From: Candidatus Thorarchaeota archaeon MP8T_1
GTDB taxonomy: Archaea > Asgardarchaeota > Thorarchaeia > Thorarchaeales > Thorarchaeaceae
Length of the DNA stretch: 64,000 bases
NCBI GenBank assembly: GCA_002825465.1
Contig: PJER01000002.1
Span: 178,306-242,305 of the forward strand
Direction of reading: 5' to 3'
Shown here: positions 16,580 through 24,767 of the stretch, piece by piece
Layout: each line of letters begins with the position of its first letter
How positions within the stretch are numbered: the stretch's first letter is position 1
Position numbers and translations under genes: made by a program
Notes under the pieces: model-generated
Told to the model about the DNA's origin: nothing
Database searches by the model: none
Seen by the model: only the letters and a program-made list of their open reading frames with translations

Positions 16580-18247
16580 ATGGAGCTAAATATTATGGCT
16601 ACTGATGATGTTAAACCAATACCTGAGAAACCTGTCACCCATGAAGATGGTGGTGATCTCTCAAGGTATCATGTAGAGAAGTATCCAATCAAGGAACTAC
16701 CCTACGTCACTCAGTCTATATGTCCTGAGTGTTTCCTAAGCAATGATGAAGTTCATGTCATTGATGCTACTCTATATGAAGAAGATGGCAAGGTCATGTA
16801 CAAGAAGACCTGCGAAAAACATGGGGAGTTTGTTGATGTTTACTGGGGCGATGCTGAGATGTTCAAGAAGGCCCAAGGTTGGTGGTACAAGTCCATTGGC
16901 CTTGACAATCCCCGTACTGAAACAGTGAAAGGCTGTCCAGAAGACTGTGGTCAGTGCCCTGAACACAAATCACATACCGCACTTGCTTTACTCGATGTGA
17001 CAAATAGATGTAACCTCCGCTGTCCAATTTGTTTTGCTGTAGCAGCTGAGGGTGGTACTGTCTATGAGCCTGAACCCGAACAAGTTCTTGAAATGATGAG
17101 AAACCTTCGCAGTAATCTGCCAGTTCCTGCACCTGCCCTCCAATTTGCTGGTGGTGAGCCAACTGTCAGCAAGCACCTTCCACAGTACATTAAATGGGCA
17201 AAAGAACTTGGTTTCAGACATGTCCAGATTGCTAGTAATGCTATCCGAATTGGAAAGAGTAAGGAATACTTGCAAGAACTTCGTGATGCAGGACTCTCAA
17301 CAATCTATATGCAGTTTGATGGTGTTACCGAAAGTCCCTATCTTGAAGCTCGAGGTACAAATCTATTGCCTTTAAAGAAGCAGGCAATACAGAATGCTCG
17401 AGAGGTCGGAATGGAATCACTTGTTCTCGTTCCTACTGTAGTTCGTGGTGTAAATCATGACCAACTAGGTGATATCATTAAATTTGCAGTAGATAATAGA
17501 GATGTGGTCCGATGTGTCAATTTCCAGCCAGTTAGTATCACTGGTCGTATAGATCACGATGCTCGCCAGGAAATGCGAATCACAATCCCTGATGCAATCC
17601 ATTTGATAGAAGAACAGACTGATGGAAAGATTCCAGCAGAAGCTTGGTATCCCGTTCCATCAATGATGCCAGTAGGACGTGCTCTTGGTCTTATCAAAGG
17701 TGGACCAGAGCTTGAGTTGAGTTCTCACTTTGCTTGTGGAATGTCCACATTCATCTTCTTTGATGAAAAAGGTGATTTTGCACCTATAACTGACGTTATT
17801 GAAGTCGATAAATTCCTTGTCTTGCTTGAGGAAATATCCAATCTTATGGCTGATGAGAAACGTGCCGCAAGTGCTCGCGCAAAAGCTAAACTAGCAGCAG
17901 GTGCGCGTCACATCAAAAAGAAGGGTATCCTTAAGGATCTCCTTAATGCATTCCTGTCCAGAGGTGACTACGACTCACTAGCTAAATTCATGAGGCGTAT
18001 CATCATGCTAGGTATGATGCACTTCCAAGATCCTTACAATTTTGACCTTGAGAGAGTTCAACATTGCGACGTGAATTATGCGGTACCTGATGGCAGAATC
18101 ATACCATTCTGTACCATGAACACAATTCACAGATCCAGAGTTGAAGAAAAGTTCTCCAAGCCAATTGAGGAATGGCGAAAAGGTCACAAACCGAATCAGG
18201 TTGAAGAAGAAAGTATAACAAAGCCCTTTAGGTCTGAAGATCTATAG
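16580..18247 (+). CDS. tes: Radical SAM enzyme of the tetraether lipid synthase (Tes, MJ0619-like) family
   Basis: A 555-residue radical SAM protein. The cluster motif is CNLRCPIC (Cys144, 148, 151). Extra cysteines in CPEC (48, 51), Cys78, and CPEDCGQC (119, 123, 126) can hold further metal centres. The N-terminal CPEC/EKHG domain before the barrel and the long C-terminal region match the MJ0619/Tes family. That family forms the carbon-carbon bond between two archaeol chains to make tetraether (GDGT) lipids at the membrane. MJ0619 was formerly annotated as a pterin methyltransferase, so older databases may use that name. It fits with the polyprenyl synthase at 26.3 kb. A perfect hairpin terminator follows. 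Confidence 0.82.
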   Translation: MELNIMATDDVKPIPEKPVTHEDGGDLSRYHVEKYPIKELPYVTQSICPECFLSNDEVHVIDATLYEEDGKVMYKKTCEKHGEFVDVYWGDAEMFKKAQGWWYKSIGLDNPRTETVKGCPEDCGQCPEHKSHTALALLDVTNRCNLRCPICFAVAAEGGTVYEPEPEQVLEMMRNLRSNLPVPAPALQFAGGEPTVSKHLPQYIKWAKELGFRHVQIASNAIRIGKSKEYLQELRDAGLSTIYMQFDGVTESPYLEARGTNLLPLKKQAIQNAREVGMESLVLVPTVVRGVNHDQLGDIIKFAVDNRDVVRCVNFQPVSITGRIDHDARQEMRITIPDAIHLIEEQTDGKIPAEAWYPVPSMMPVGRALGLIKGGPELELSSHFACGMSTFIFFDEKGDFAPITDVIEVDKFLVLLEEISNLMADEKRAASARAKAKLAAGARHIKKKGILKDLLNAFLSRGDYDSLAKFMRRIIMLGMMHFQDPYNFDLERVQHCDVNYAVPDGRIIPFCTMNTIHRSRVEEKFSKPIEEWRKGHKPNQVEEESITKPFRSEDL

Positions 18248-18260
18248 GCTCGATTGTCTA

Positions 18261-18306
18261 CTGTGTGCCCTCAAAAGGCACACAATTTCTATTTTTTTTC
18301 TCTTTC
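18261..18306 (+). terminator. Strong hairpin and T-tract after the tes-like gene
   Basis: Perfect 8-bp inverted repeat TGTGTGCC (18261-18268) and GGCACACA (18276-18283) with a 7-base loop, followed by a pyrimidine tract with eight consecutive T near 18291-18298. It starts 13 bases after the stop and looks like an intrinsic terminator. Confidence 0.75.
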
Positions 18307-18518
18307 TTGTACGACGAGTATAGTAGACAATACTTTAACAATCATACGCTCAATTAACAGCGTTAAGTGGAATTGCAAAATGTAACTTATCTAATCCGTT
18401 CTATTCGCGCTCTGCTTGTAATATAATGAATTTTTTCATTTAATGTTAGTAAATTTCACTATCATGTTAGATTTCTTAAAGTTTTATTAAAGTCCCTACG
18501 ATGTTAATGGACCAAACA

Positions 18519-18690
18519 TAAGTTTAATAAGATAGTGCCCAGACATACAATTGTTGGAGGGTTTGTGGGCTGCAAACCTTTCCATAAAATGCATAGGCGA
18601 GTGTGTGGGCTAGTTTTTCGTTACATGCCCTCAATTACGAAACTCCCCCCTCCTACCACGATTTCCCGCATACTCGCCACCTCTTCTATT
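18519..18690 (+). ncRNA. Candidate structured non-coding RNA with its own promoter
   Basis: A TATA-like TTTAATA (18523-18529) would start transcripts near 18550. The next 110 bases are richer in G and C than the AT-rich flanks and hold nested complementarity. There is a hairpin at 18556-18565 with 18573-18582 around loop TGGGCTG. AGTTT and CGT (18612-18621) pair with ACGAAACT (18637-18644). GGAGGG (18556-18561) can alternatively pair with CCCTCC (about 18647-18652). An 8-base TGTGGGCT occurs twice (about 18564 and 18604). A T-rich stretch follows. A 71-codon frame from 18535 has no ribosome-binding site. I recognise no RNA family; the flanking remainder of 18248-18771 shows nothing else. Confidence 0.35.
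18661..18685 (+). repeat. 25-base imperfect direct repeat, copy 1
   Basis: Matches 19071-19095 at 22 of 25 positions around the core CATACTCGCC[A/G]CCTCTT; both copies are followed by similar pyrimidine-rich DNA. The copies bracket a small membrane-protein gene. They could be a processing or termination element, or the edges of a duplicated or inserted segment. Confidence 0.6.
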
Positions 18691-18771
18691 CACTTCTTTG
18701 ATTTCAGAGAACGCACTATACACAAGAAAACTCATATCCAAGAATTTTGAATTGATATTGTTATTTAGAAG

Positions 18772-19071
18772 TTGAGGAAGTGGAACGGTAAAGTGCGATC
18801 AATCCAAAAACCTCGATGGCTGCTTCTTGGAGTTCTCTTAATTCTTATTACATTTGTAAATCAGTATGTCTATGGAATAGTATTGCAAATTGCAGCTGAT
18901 TATGGTGGTTGGCCCTACTCGCCATATATTTTGGGAGAAGTACGGTGGATCTATGAAACCACAGGGATTCTGGGGTTGACAAGTAGAATTTTGTATCTAA
19001 CTCGTGGTTTCTTCTACGTCTTTGGATTCTTGGCACTTTTGTATCGGGAGCTTTCTATTCGATACGATTAA
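18772..19071 (+). CDS. Small membrane protein, function unknown
   Basis: A 99-residue frame starting at TTG. It has a basic N-terminus, a strong hydrophobic helix at about residues 17-40 (LLLGVLLILITFV core) and a second one near 78-92 before a short cytoplasm-like tail. I recognise no family. Coding likelihood is moderate: composition is protein-like, but there is no clear ribosome-binding site. It lies between two copies of a 25-base repeat, in a gene-poor part of the window. Confidence 0.5.
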   Translation: MRKWNGKVRSIQKPRWLLLGVLLILITFVNQYVYGIVLQIAADYGGWPYSPYILGEVRWIYETTGILGLTSRILYLTRGFFYVFGFLALLYRELSIRYD

Positions 19072-19095
19072 TTTCCGACATACTCGCCGCCTCTT
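19071..19095 (+). repeat. 25-base imperfect direct repeat, copy 2
   Basis: Second copy of the 18661-18685 element (22/25 identical). It begins at the stop codon of the small membrane protein and runs into the end of the convergent zinc-ribbon gene. Confidence 0.6.
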
Positions 19096-19432
19096 AATTT
19101 TCATTCTTTTTATCCACTTTGAGGATGAATTCTCTTAGGCAACTCTTACAGAGAACCATTGAATCTGAATCAAGGTCTTTGTCAGTATAGTTATGATTCT
19201 TCTGACAATATGGGCACTTGACTTTCTTTTGGAACTGGATAGGTGAATCATTCCTATCAATTAGAATCAAACCACAGTTCTTACAGTCATATGCTGATTG
19301 CCAACTGCCCAGTCTCTCGCATTTCACGCAGGAGAAACGTGGCACATGATCATGCAGTAAAAGTTGATCCGCTCCACCTATGATATATTTGTGAAGCATT
19401 CTGCTATTACATGACGGACAAAGTCTAATCAT
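19094..19432 (-). CDS. Small multi-zinc-ribbon protein
   Basis: A 112-residue protein with four CxxC-type knuckles: CPSC near the N-terminus, CVKC, CKNC, CPYC, plus a last CKSC. They pair into at least two zinc ribbons, ending in a Lys-rich tail. No other domain is visible. Such proteins may bind nucleic acids or act as structural adaptors, but the function is unknown. The start is ATG, immediately preceded by one half of a perfect 8-base inverted repeat (19433-19469) that could regulate it and the divergent zinc-ribbon gene at 19528. Confidence 0.7.
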   Translation of the reverse strand: MIRLCPSCNSRMLHKYIIGGADQLLLHDHVPRFSCVKCERLGSWQSAYDCKNCGLILIDRNDSPIQFQKKVKCPYCQKNHNYTDKDLDSDSMVLCKSCLREFILKVDKKNEN

Positions 19433-19469
19433 GTGTAATCATTGATTTGAAAACTGATTAAGATTACAC
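19433..19469. promoter_or_regulatory. Inverted repeat between divergent zinc-ribbon genes, possible operator
   Basis: GTGTAATC (19433-19440) and GATTACAC (19462-19469) form a perfect 8-base dyad with a 21-base spacer. One arm touches the start codon of the minus-strand gene. The plus-strand TATA-like CATTTATA (19487-19494) lies just beyond. No regulator is identified. Confidence 0.35.
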
Positions 19470-19527
19470 CTTGCTTTTTCTGTAACATTTATACCTCTTC
19501 AATACATTATCAGTATGAGGGGTAATT

Positions 19528-19707
19528 GTGGGTAGATACAGTGATTTCGCATATATTTGGTATGTTGATTCGAGGACACACTCTGAAAAGTGTTCACACT
19601 GTGGTAAGACATCTTCCTATCGTAGTGAAGACATAAGCCCAGCAGGATTTGTTCGATGCAAAAAGTGTGGGTCTATGTTTCGCCTAAGAACCAATATGCA
19701 ATCTTAA
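19528..19707 (+). CDS. 59-residue zinc-ribbon protein
   Basis: A short gene read by hand: GTG start at 19528, TAA at 19705-19707. The product has one complete zinc ribbon, CSHC (residues 22-25) and CKKC (44-47), with a hydrophobic aromatic N-terminus (residues 7-13) and a short basic C-terminus. GAGGGG at 19517-19522 is a good ribosome-binding site. A TATA-like CATTTATA at 19487-19494 would give a leader of about ten bases. The combination of promoter, ribosome-binding site and intact ribbon supports a real gene. Function unknown; it is one of three zinc-ribbon genes in this 1.3-kb stretch. Confidence 0.65.
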   Translation: MGRYSDFAYIWYVDSRTHSEKCSHCGKTSSYRSEDISPAGFVRCKKCGSMFRLRTNMQS

Positions 19708-19970
19708 GCATTCAGTTTTGTCTTTGAACATCTGACTTCTTTCTCGTTCACTCAAATAACATCATTTTCACCTTACTGGATTTAGATTCATAACTACGTA
19801 AATTCAGTATACTACTACTTTGATTACGATTTCATCTGCAAAATGAAGAACATAGAGGTCTTTTTCTTATTCTTAATACCTCACCATCTTCTTGTTTCTA
19901 TCATCAATAATATGATAACCTTTCAAATCAAACAACTCAAGAGGGTCATATCATTAACGAAGGAAATCAA

Positions 19971-20345
19971 TTGAAAGAATGCCCTTGGTGTGGTGGAAAA
20001 TACTATACGGGTTATGAAGTGGCTAAATCAGCTAAAACTAGACGATCCTCCCCAACCTCTTTCTGTTCATCGGATTGCTGGAGGGCGTCAGACTATAAGA
20101 CTAGTCTAGGTTTGTCAATTTCTTCACTTTCTCTTGGCGTTATTTTCTCTGTTCTCAATTTCGCATTTCCAACTATCTTTCAAACAAGATATCTTGATGT
20201 AATTTTCGTCGTCGTAGCAGGATTTGGACTTGGTTTGGCATCTCTCTGGATAGTTAGACGAAGCAGAATATTCAGAAAGGAAATTCCTAAAGACTCACGA
20301 AGAGGTCAACGCCTTGATGAACAGTTCGAATATCGTGATTATTGA
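19971..20345 (+). CDS. Zinc-ribbon membrane protein, function unknown
   Basis: A 124-residue protein. It starts with a zinc ribbon (CPWCGG at residues 4-9 paired with CSSDC around 32-36), then two transmembrane helices at about 45-68 and 77-95, then a basic, charged cytoplasmic tail. A treble-clef plus two-helix layout is seen in many small uncharacterised prokaryotic membrane proteins. Start TTG at 19971, preceded by GAAGGAAA. The 263 bases upstream (19708-19970) are AT-rich and show nothing I can name. The 3' end faces the convergent methyltransferase gene. Confidence 0.65.
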   Translation: MKECPWCGGKYYTGYEVAKSAKTRRSSPTSFCSSDCWRASDYKTSLGLSISSLSLGVIFSVLNFAFPTIFQTRYLDVIFVVVAGFGLGLASLWIVRRSRIFRKEIPKDSRRGQRLDEQFEYRDY

Positions 20346-20355
20346 GGTTTATACA

Positions 20356-20979
20356 CTAAGAATTCTGTAAGATGAAGAACACTGATCCCATCTTTGTTCT
20401 CTTGAATGTATCAATCTCCTTTCTCAAAGCCATATTCTCTGATTCGGAGATTTTCCGTTTGCTCATAATCTCCAGAAGTGGTTTGTAGTATCTTTCTTCC
20501 CATTCTTCATGAGGTACTTCGAATTGTCCGATGATCTTGTAACCATGTTTCTTGATAATCTGTTCTTTTGTTTCTAGATGATCATTTTCATCATGAACAA
20601 CAAGAAATCCATCTTTATTGAGTATCTTTTTCCACTCTCTGATTCCATTCTCAAATCCAATTACATAGATTGAACCTTCTGACCAGATGATATCGTATGT
20701 CTTTCCAAGATATGGCAGATCGGCCATGGCTACTTTCAGAATGGAAAATCTGTAAGAGAGGTCTTGTTCCTTTATTTTCCTCTGTAGCAGAACCAGAGAT
20801 GGGACATCGATATCGATAGCAGTTATGTGCCCATTGGACAACTTGGCAAGTTCAATTGATTGTACTCCTGTTCCACAACCTATGTCTAAAATCGTTGGAT
20901 TATTCTGTGGTGGAATCATCTCGAATGCATTTCTCGTAAACTCAAGGAGATTAACTCGCACATCGTCACGTATTGTCAA
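20356..20979 (-). CDS. Class I SAM-dependent methyltransferase
   Basis: A 207-residue methyltransferase with motif I DIGCGTGVQSIEL, the ribose-binding acidic loop AIDID and a motif IV-like region DIIWSEGSIYVIGFENG. This pattern is shared by small-molecule methyltransferases. The C-terminal third is charged and helical. The substrate is unknown. It is followed on the same strand, about 75 bases upstream, by the FucI-like gene at 21055-22272, which may be in the same transcript. Confidence 0.83.
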   Translation of the reverse strand: MTIRDDVRVNLLEFTRNAFEMIPPQNNPTILDIGCGTGVQSIELAKLSNGHITAIDIDVPSLVLLQRKIKEQDLSYRFSILKVAMADLPYLGKTYDIIWSEGSIYVIGFENGIREWKKILNKDGFLVVHDENDHLETKEQIIKKHGYKIIGQFEVPHEEWEERYYKPLLEIMSKRKISESENMALRKEIDTFKRTKMGSVFFILQNS

Positions 20980-21054
20980 CTTTCTTCATCCCTTCTCTAA
21001 ATTATATCTGGAGAAAGATACCACTCTTGGTCATATGAGGGAACTTGCTTATTC

Positions 21055-22272
21055 TTATTTTCGTTGATTCTTCATAAACTCGAAGAAATCGATGAAATCT
21101 TCTTGGAAGTCACCTAAAACTACAATATGATGATTTGCCAATGACTCTTCTAGGAAATAGTCAACAGACTCGTCCAAAGCAACTCTAATCTGTGTTCTGC
21201 ATCCTTTGTCATTCACAAGGTTATCTATGATAGTTCCTCCTGAAACCCAGTAGTCACTGAGGTCATCGCCAAAGATCTTAATGATTGTCACATCGGTCAA
21301 GGGTAATTTTCCTCGAACTCCCAAGCTCATCCCTGTTTCAAAATGATTTGTAATCTCATACTTTTCAACAATGCTTGTTGGGATTGTACAATGAGCGAAA
21401 ACAGCTGTATTGAGTTCTTGGTCTACGCTGGCTACATTTGCCATAAATGAAGGGTTTCCAGTAAGCATCTTTGCAAGAAGTAGGGTGAAGGTAGCAGGAA
21501 TATCTCCTTCACAACCTGCGACAAAATTCTCCAAATCATTGAGGTAGGATAGTGAAAAACATCCTGAGATCCCTGTGTCCATTAATAATGTAAAGCACTG
21601 CACGGTAACAGCATCTAGTTTGTTCTCTTCCGAGATTTTTGATATCCGTTCTGCCACAATACCTGCCTTAGCAACTTCTTCATCTTTGATAGATTGACTA
21701 GTTGAGCATGATTGGAAATTTGTCACATTTTTCTCAAAATCAGGCCCTGCCTTTTCAGGTAGATTAGAGGTGAGCTTCGTGATTGGTATACTACTGATCT
21801 GAAGTCCCCATTTTTCTTTCACCTTAGATGGATTAACATCTGATGCGATAAGCCAGGATGACGGTTCTCCTATCACACCCATCGTGCTATTTTTCAACTT
21901 CTCTTTTATCTCAGAATATTTTGACCATCTTCCAAGAAGTTCTTTGAGCTGAATTAGTGTTCTGTGGACTATCTTTGCCTTAATTCCCCTCTTTTCTAAA
22001 TAGGCTCGTATCTCCATTGATGCTGGAAGAGAATTGCGCTCATCATAACTTAGGATGATTATTGGAGGGTCAAGTTTGGACTTATTCAAAAATGATGCAA
22101 CATCATTCTCCGTTCCTCCTGTTCCAATGAACAGAAAGATGGGTTCTCCTGAAGGGACAATTTCTAAGCTTTCCGTAACTCGTACATTTTCTTGCTTAAT
22201 CTCATTCATTACTTCTTCTGCTAATCCTTCAGGGGATACAACTGAGAAAAAGGGAACAATATTGATGGTCAT
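21055..22272 (-). CDS. L-fucose/arabinose isomerase-like protein (FucI-type C-terminal fold)
   Basis: A 405-residue protein. The C-terminal half has the FucI-like core: GCEGDIPATFTLLLAKML with an acidic metal-ligand pair, FAHCTIP with a candidate His ligand, and HFETGMSLGVRGKLP. The N-terminal half has two Rossmann-like halves (IGTGGTEND near residue 50), as in fucose and arabinose isomerases. Family members isomerise aldoses and ketoses, but many archaeal relatives are uncharacterised. No sugar kinase or aldolase gene lies beside it, so the substrate cannot be inferred from context. Divergent from the PhzF gene. Confidence 0.68.
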   Translation of the reverse strand: MTINIVPFFSVVSPEGLAEEVMNEIKQENVRVTESLEIVPSGEPIFLFIGTGGTENDVASFLNKSKLDPPIIILSYDERNSLPASMEIRAYLEKRGIKAKIVHRTLIQLKELLGRWSKYSEIKEKLKNSTMGVIGEPSSWLIASDVNPSKVKEKWGLQISSIPITKLTSNLPEKAGPDFEKNVTNFQSCSTSQSIKDEEVAKAGIVAERISKISEENKLDAVTVQCFTLLMDTGISGCFSLSYLNDLENFVAGCEGDIPATFTLLLAKMLTGNPSFMANVASVDQELNTAVFAHCTIPTSIVEKYEITNHFETGMSLGVRGKLPLTDVTIIKIFGDDLSDYWVSGGTIIDNLVNDKGCRTQIRVALDESVDYFLEESLANHHIVVLGDFQEDFIDFFEFMKNQRK

Positions 22273-22379
22273 AATTATCTAAGGTATTATTTTCCTATAT
22301 CACTTTGGGACTGGCAAAATCAAAACCATATGCAATGCTTAATTAACATCCATAAGATTTGTGCCAATGATGAATCATA

Positions 22380-23294
22380 ATGACTCCGCGTGTCGAACTC
22401 GATATTCTTCATGTTGATGCTTTCACAGATACTCCATTTGGAGGTAATCCGGCAACAGTTGTGTTGGGAGCTGAACGTTTGGAAGAAGAGATGTTGCATA
22501 AAATCGCCAGAGAAATGAACACTCGAGAGACTGTTTTTGTATCATCTTCGAAAGTTGCAAATTTCAAATTCAGATATTTTACACCTAAACGCGAAATCAA
22601 TTTCTCGGGACATCCTACAATTGCTGCATTTCATGCCCTTCTCCGGGAAGGCCTAGTAGAGGCAATTAAAGATGTTACAATGGTCAGTATTGAAACGAAA
22701 GCCGGTGTTCTGAATGTAGAGATAGTAAAGAATGAATCATCTGGAAGACATGAAATCCAGATTATGCACAGACAACCAGAATTCCTTGAAACATATGACC
22801 CCAAGGATTATCTCGAAGCATTAGGTCTCTCATTAGCTGATTTTCATTCACCTAATCCAATTCAGACAATTAGTACTGGAACACCTCATCTCATGATTCC
22901 CGTTTCTACGATGAGGTCTCTTGACCGCATCAAACCAAATTGGGAGCGGCTAAAAGAACTTCAGAAAGATTCAGATTATGTATCACTCAGTGTCTTCACT
23001 CGTGATACAAGAGACCCTACTTCTGATGCTCAGGTACGACATTTTGCTCCTGCGCTTGGAGTTTATGAAGATCCTGTATCTGGATCTGCAGCAGGAAGTC
23101 TTGGAAGTTATATCATTAGATATGGCTTCATGGAACCAACTCATCCTGTTACTAGTATTGTTATCGAGCAGGGTCATTATGTTGACAGACCTGGAAAAAT
23201 CTTTGTTGAGGTTCATGGGGACCAAGAGAAAATCGAGCAGGTCAAAGTCAGTGGCACTGGTGTAGTTGTATTTAGAGGGAAACTATTCTTCTAA
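22380..23294 (+). CDS. PhzF family isomerase/epimerase
   Basis: A 304-residue PhzF-fold protein. Hallmarks: DAFTDTPFGGNPATVV at the start, NTRETVFV carrying the catalytic-type glutamate, FSGHPTIAAFHAL, and the second-half mirror EDPVSGSAAGSLGSY. The fold is related to diaminopimelate epimerase. The family includes PhzF of phenazine synthesis and many uncharacterised isomerases; phenazine synthesis is not implied here as no other phz genes are present. The gene starts shortly after the divergent FucI-like gene and is followed by tldD. Confidence 0.9.
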   Translation: MTPRVELDILHVDAFTDTPFGGNPATVVLGAERLEEEMLHKIAREMNTRETVFVSSSKVANFKFRYFTPKREINFSGHPTIAAFHALLREGLVEAIKDVTMVSIETKAGVLNVEIVKNESSGRHEIQIMHRQPEFLETYDPKDYLEALGLSLADFHSPNPIQTISTGTPHLMIPVSTMRSLDRIKPNWERLKELQKDSDYVSLSVFTRDTRDPTSDAQVRHFAPALGVYEDPVSGSAAGSLGSYIIRYGFMEPTHPVTSIVIEQGHYVDRPGKIFVEVHGDQEKIEQVKVSGTGVVVFRGKLFF

Positions 23295-23356
23295 GAGGTC
23301 CTTAAATCCTCCAGCAATAAGAATGCGTGCCTCCAAATATTTATCTCTGGAGTTTC

Positions 23357-24766
23357 ATGGCGGCAATTGTGAATCCAATGTTGGACATAATGACAGCTGC
23401 TATTGAAAAAATTTCAGAGAAGGTTGTTTCTTTTGCTGATATTCGTCAAGAATCTCAGGCTTCAACTCAGATAATGGTTGTTAACGGAGATCTGCGTAGA
23501 TTCAGTAGAGCTACCAAAGCAGGTACCATTGCACGAGCATTGGTCGGTGAATGTTGGGGTATGGCTTCTACATCTGAAGAATTGACGACTGATAAATGCA
23601 AATCACTACTGACAGAGGCAATAAAATCTGCAAAAGCGAACGCTCGTTACTCTCGGAAGTCTCTGGATTTTTCAAGTGTAAAACCTATCGAACAGACACT
23701 CTGGCAAAAGAGTAAAGTTGATCCTGAATCAGTATCAACTGATGAAAAGCTAGAATTTGTGATGGCACTGGACAAGTCTATGCAGACTGATGACAGAATT
23801 GTCAATCGAAATTCCATCTACCAAGACGAGAAGAAAGTCTTCCATCTTGCTAATTCTGCAGGTTCAAAATTAGCCTGGGATGAAATTCGTACAAGAGCTG
23901 GTGTACAACCAGTTGCTCGAGAAGGAAATGTAATGCAATTCAACTACGAGTTTGTAGGTGGTTTAACTGGATATGAATTGATCCAGAGAATTGATGTGGA
24001 TAAATTTGGAAGTGATTGTGCCAAAGGTGCGCTTGATATGCTTTCAGCAGAAAAACCTCCATCAGGAACAATGACTGTGATTGCAGATGGTGATATTTCT
24101 GGACTGATTGCTCACGAAGTCTGTGGACATGCTAGTGAAGCAGATGAAGTTGTTAAGAAACGTTCCTTCCTAACTGATATGGTAGGTAAAAAGATTGGAA
24201 CTGATCTTGTGACAATGGTTGATGATGGCACGCTGATAGAAAGTATAGGTAGTTATCCCTTTGATTCGGAAGGAACTCCCTCATCTCGAACTGTTATTAT
24301 TGAGAATGGTGTTTACAAGGGGTATATGCATACAATCGAAACATCATCACTGATGGGTGTAGCTCCTACAGGAAATGGAAGAGCACAAGATTACAACAGA
24401 CGAATATTCGCGCGTATGTCTAATACTTTCTTTGATAAAGGCGACTGGAAGGATGATGAGATCATTGCTGATACAAAGGATGGACTCTATGTTAAGAAGA
24501 TGTCATCCGGAATGGAGGATGTTGTAGGCGGTGGAGTTCAATGCTCAGCTCTGAAAGGGTACATTATCAAGAATGGTGAAGTCACCCAATTAGTAAGAAG
24601 TATGACTCTTGCAGGCAAGGTGTTAGAAATTCTGAAGACTGTTGATGCAGTTGGGAATGAACTTTCATTTACGGGCGGTAACTGTGGAAAAGGTGAGGAA
24701 GATATCATCCCCGTTACTTCAGGTGGGCCGCACATGAGAATGGAAATGGTCGTTGGAGGTGGCTAA
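23357..24766 (+). CDS. tldD: TldD metalloprotease subunit
   Basis: A TldD/PmbA family protein of about 469 residues from the ATG at 23357. A GGAG ribosome-binding site (23347-23350) precedes this ATG, whereas the in-frame GTG at 23327 has none. The metal site is HEVCGH (HExxxH) in GLIAHEVCGHASEAD, with the later conserved glycine-rich block. TldD with TldE forms a protease that trims peptides, known for microcin B17 maturation and CcdA degradation in bacteria. The stop is just before the start of tldE, so the pair is an operon. The archaeal substrate is unknown. Confidence 0.92.
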   Translation: MAAIVNPMLDIMTAAIEKISEKVVSFADIRQESQASTQIMVVNGDLRRFSRATKAGTIARALVGECWGMASTSEELTTDKCKSLLTEAIKSAKANARYSRKSLDFSSVKPIEQTLWQKSKVDPESVSTDEKLEFVMALDKSMQTDDRIVNRNSIYQDEKKVFHLANSAGSKLAWDEIRTRAGVQPVAREGNVMQFNYEFVGGLTGYELIQRIDVDKFGSDCAKGALDMLSAEKPPSGTMTVIADGDISGLIAHEVCGHASEADEVVKKRSFLTDMVGKKIGTDLVTMVDDGTLIESIGSYPFDSEGTPSSRTVIIENGVYKGYMHTIETSSLMGVAPTGNGRAQDYNRRIFARMSNTFFDKGDWKDDEIIADTKDGLYVKKMSSGMEDVVGGGVQCSALKGYIIKNGEVTQLVRSMTLAGKVLEILKTVDAVGNELSFTGGNCGKGEEDIIPVTSGGPHMRMEMVVGGG

Positions 24767-24767
24767 A

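Noticed and set aside
18535..18750. 71-codon frame over the candidate RNA
   Set aside because: No start signal, atypical composition and strong internal complementarity favour non-coding DNA.
22380..23294. Phenazine biosynthesis gene
   Set aside because: PhzF-fold proteins are widespread isomerases, and no other phenazine genes are nearby.
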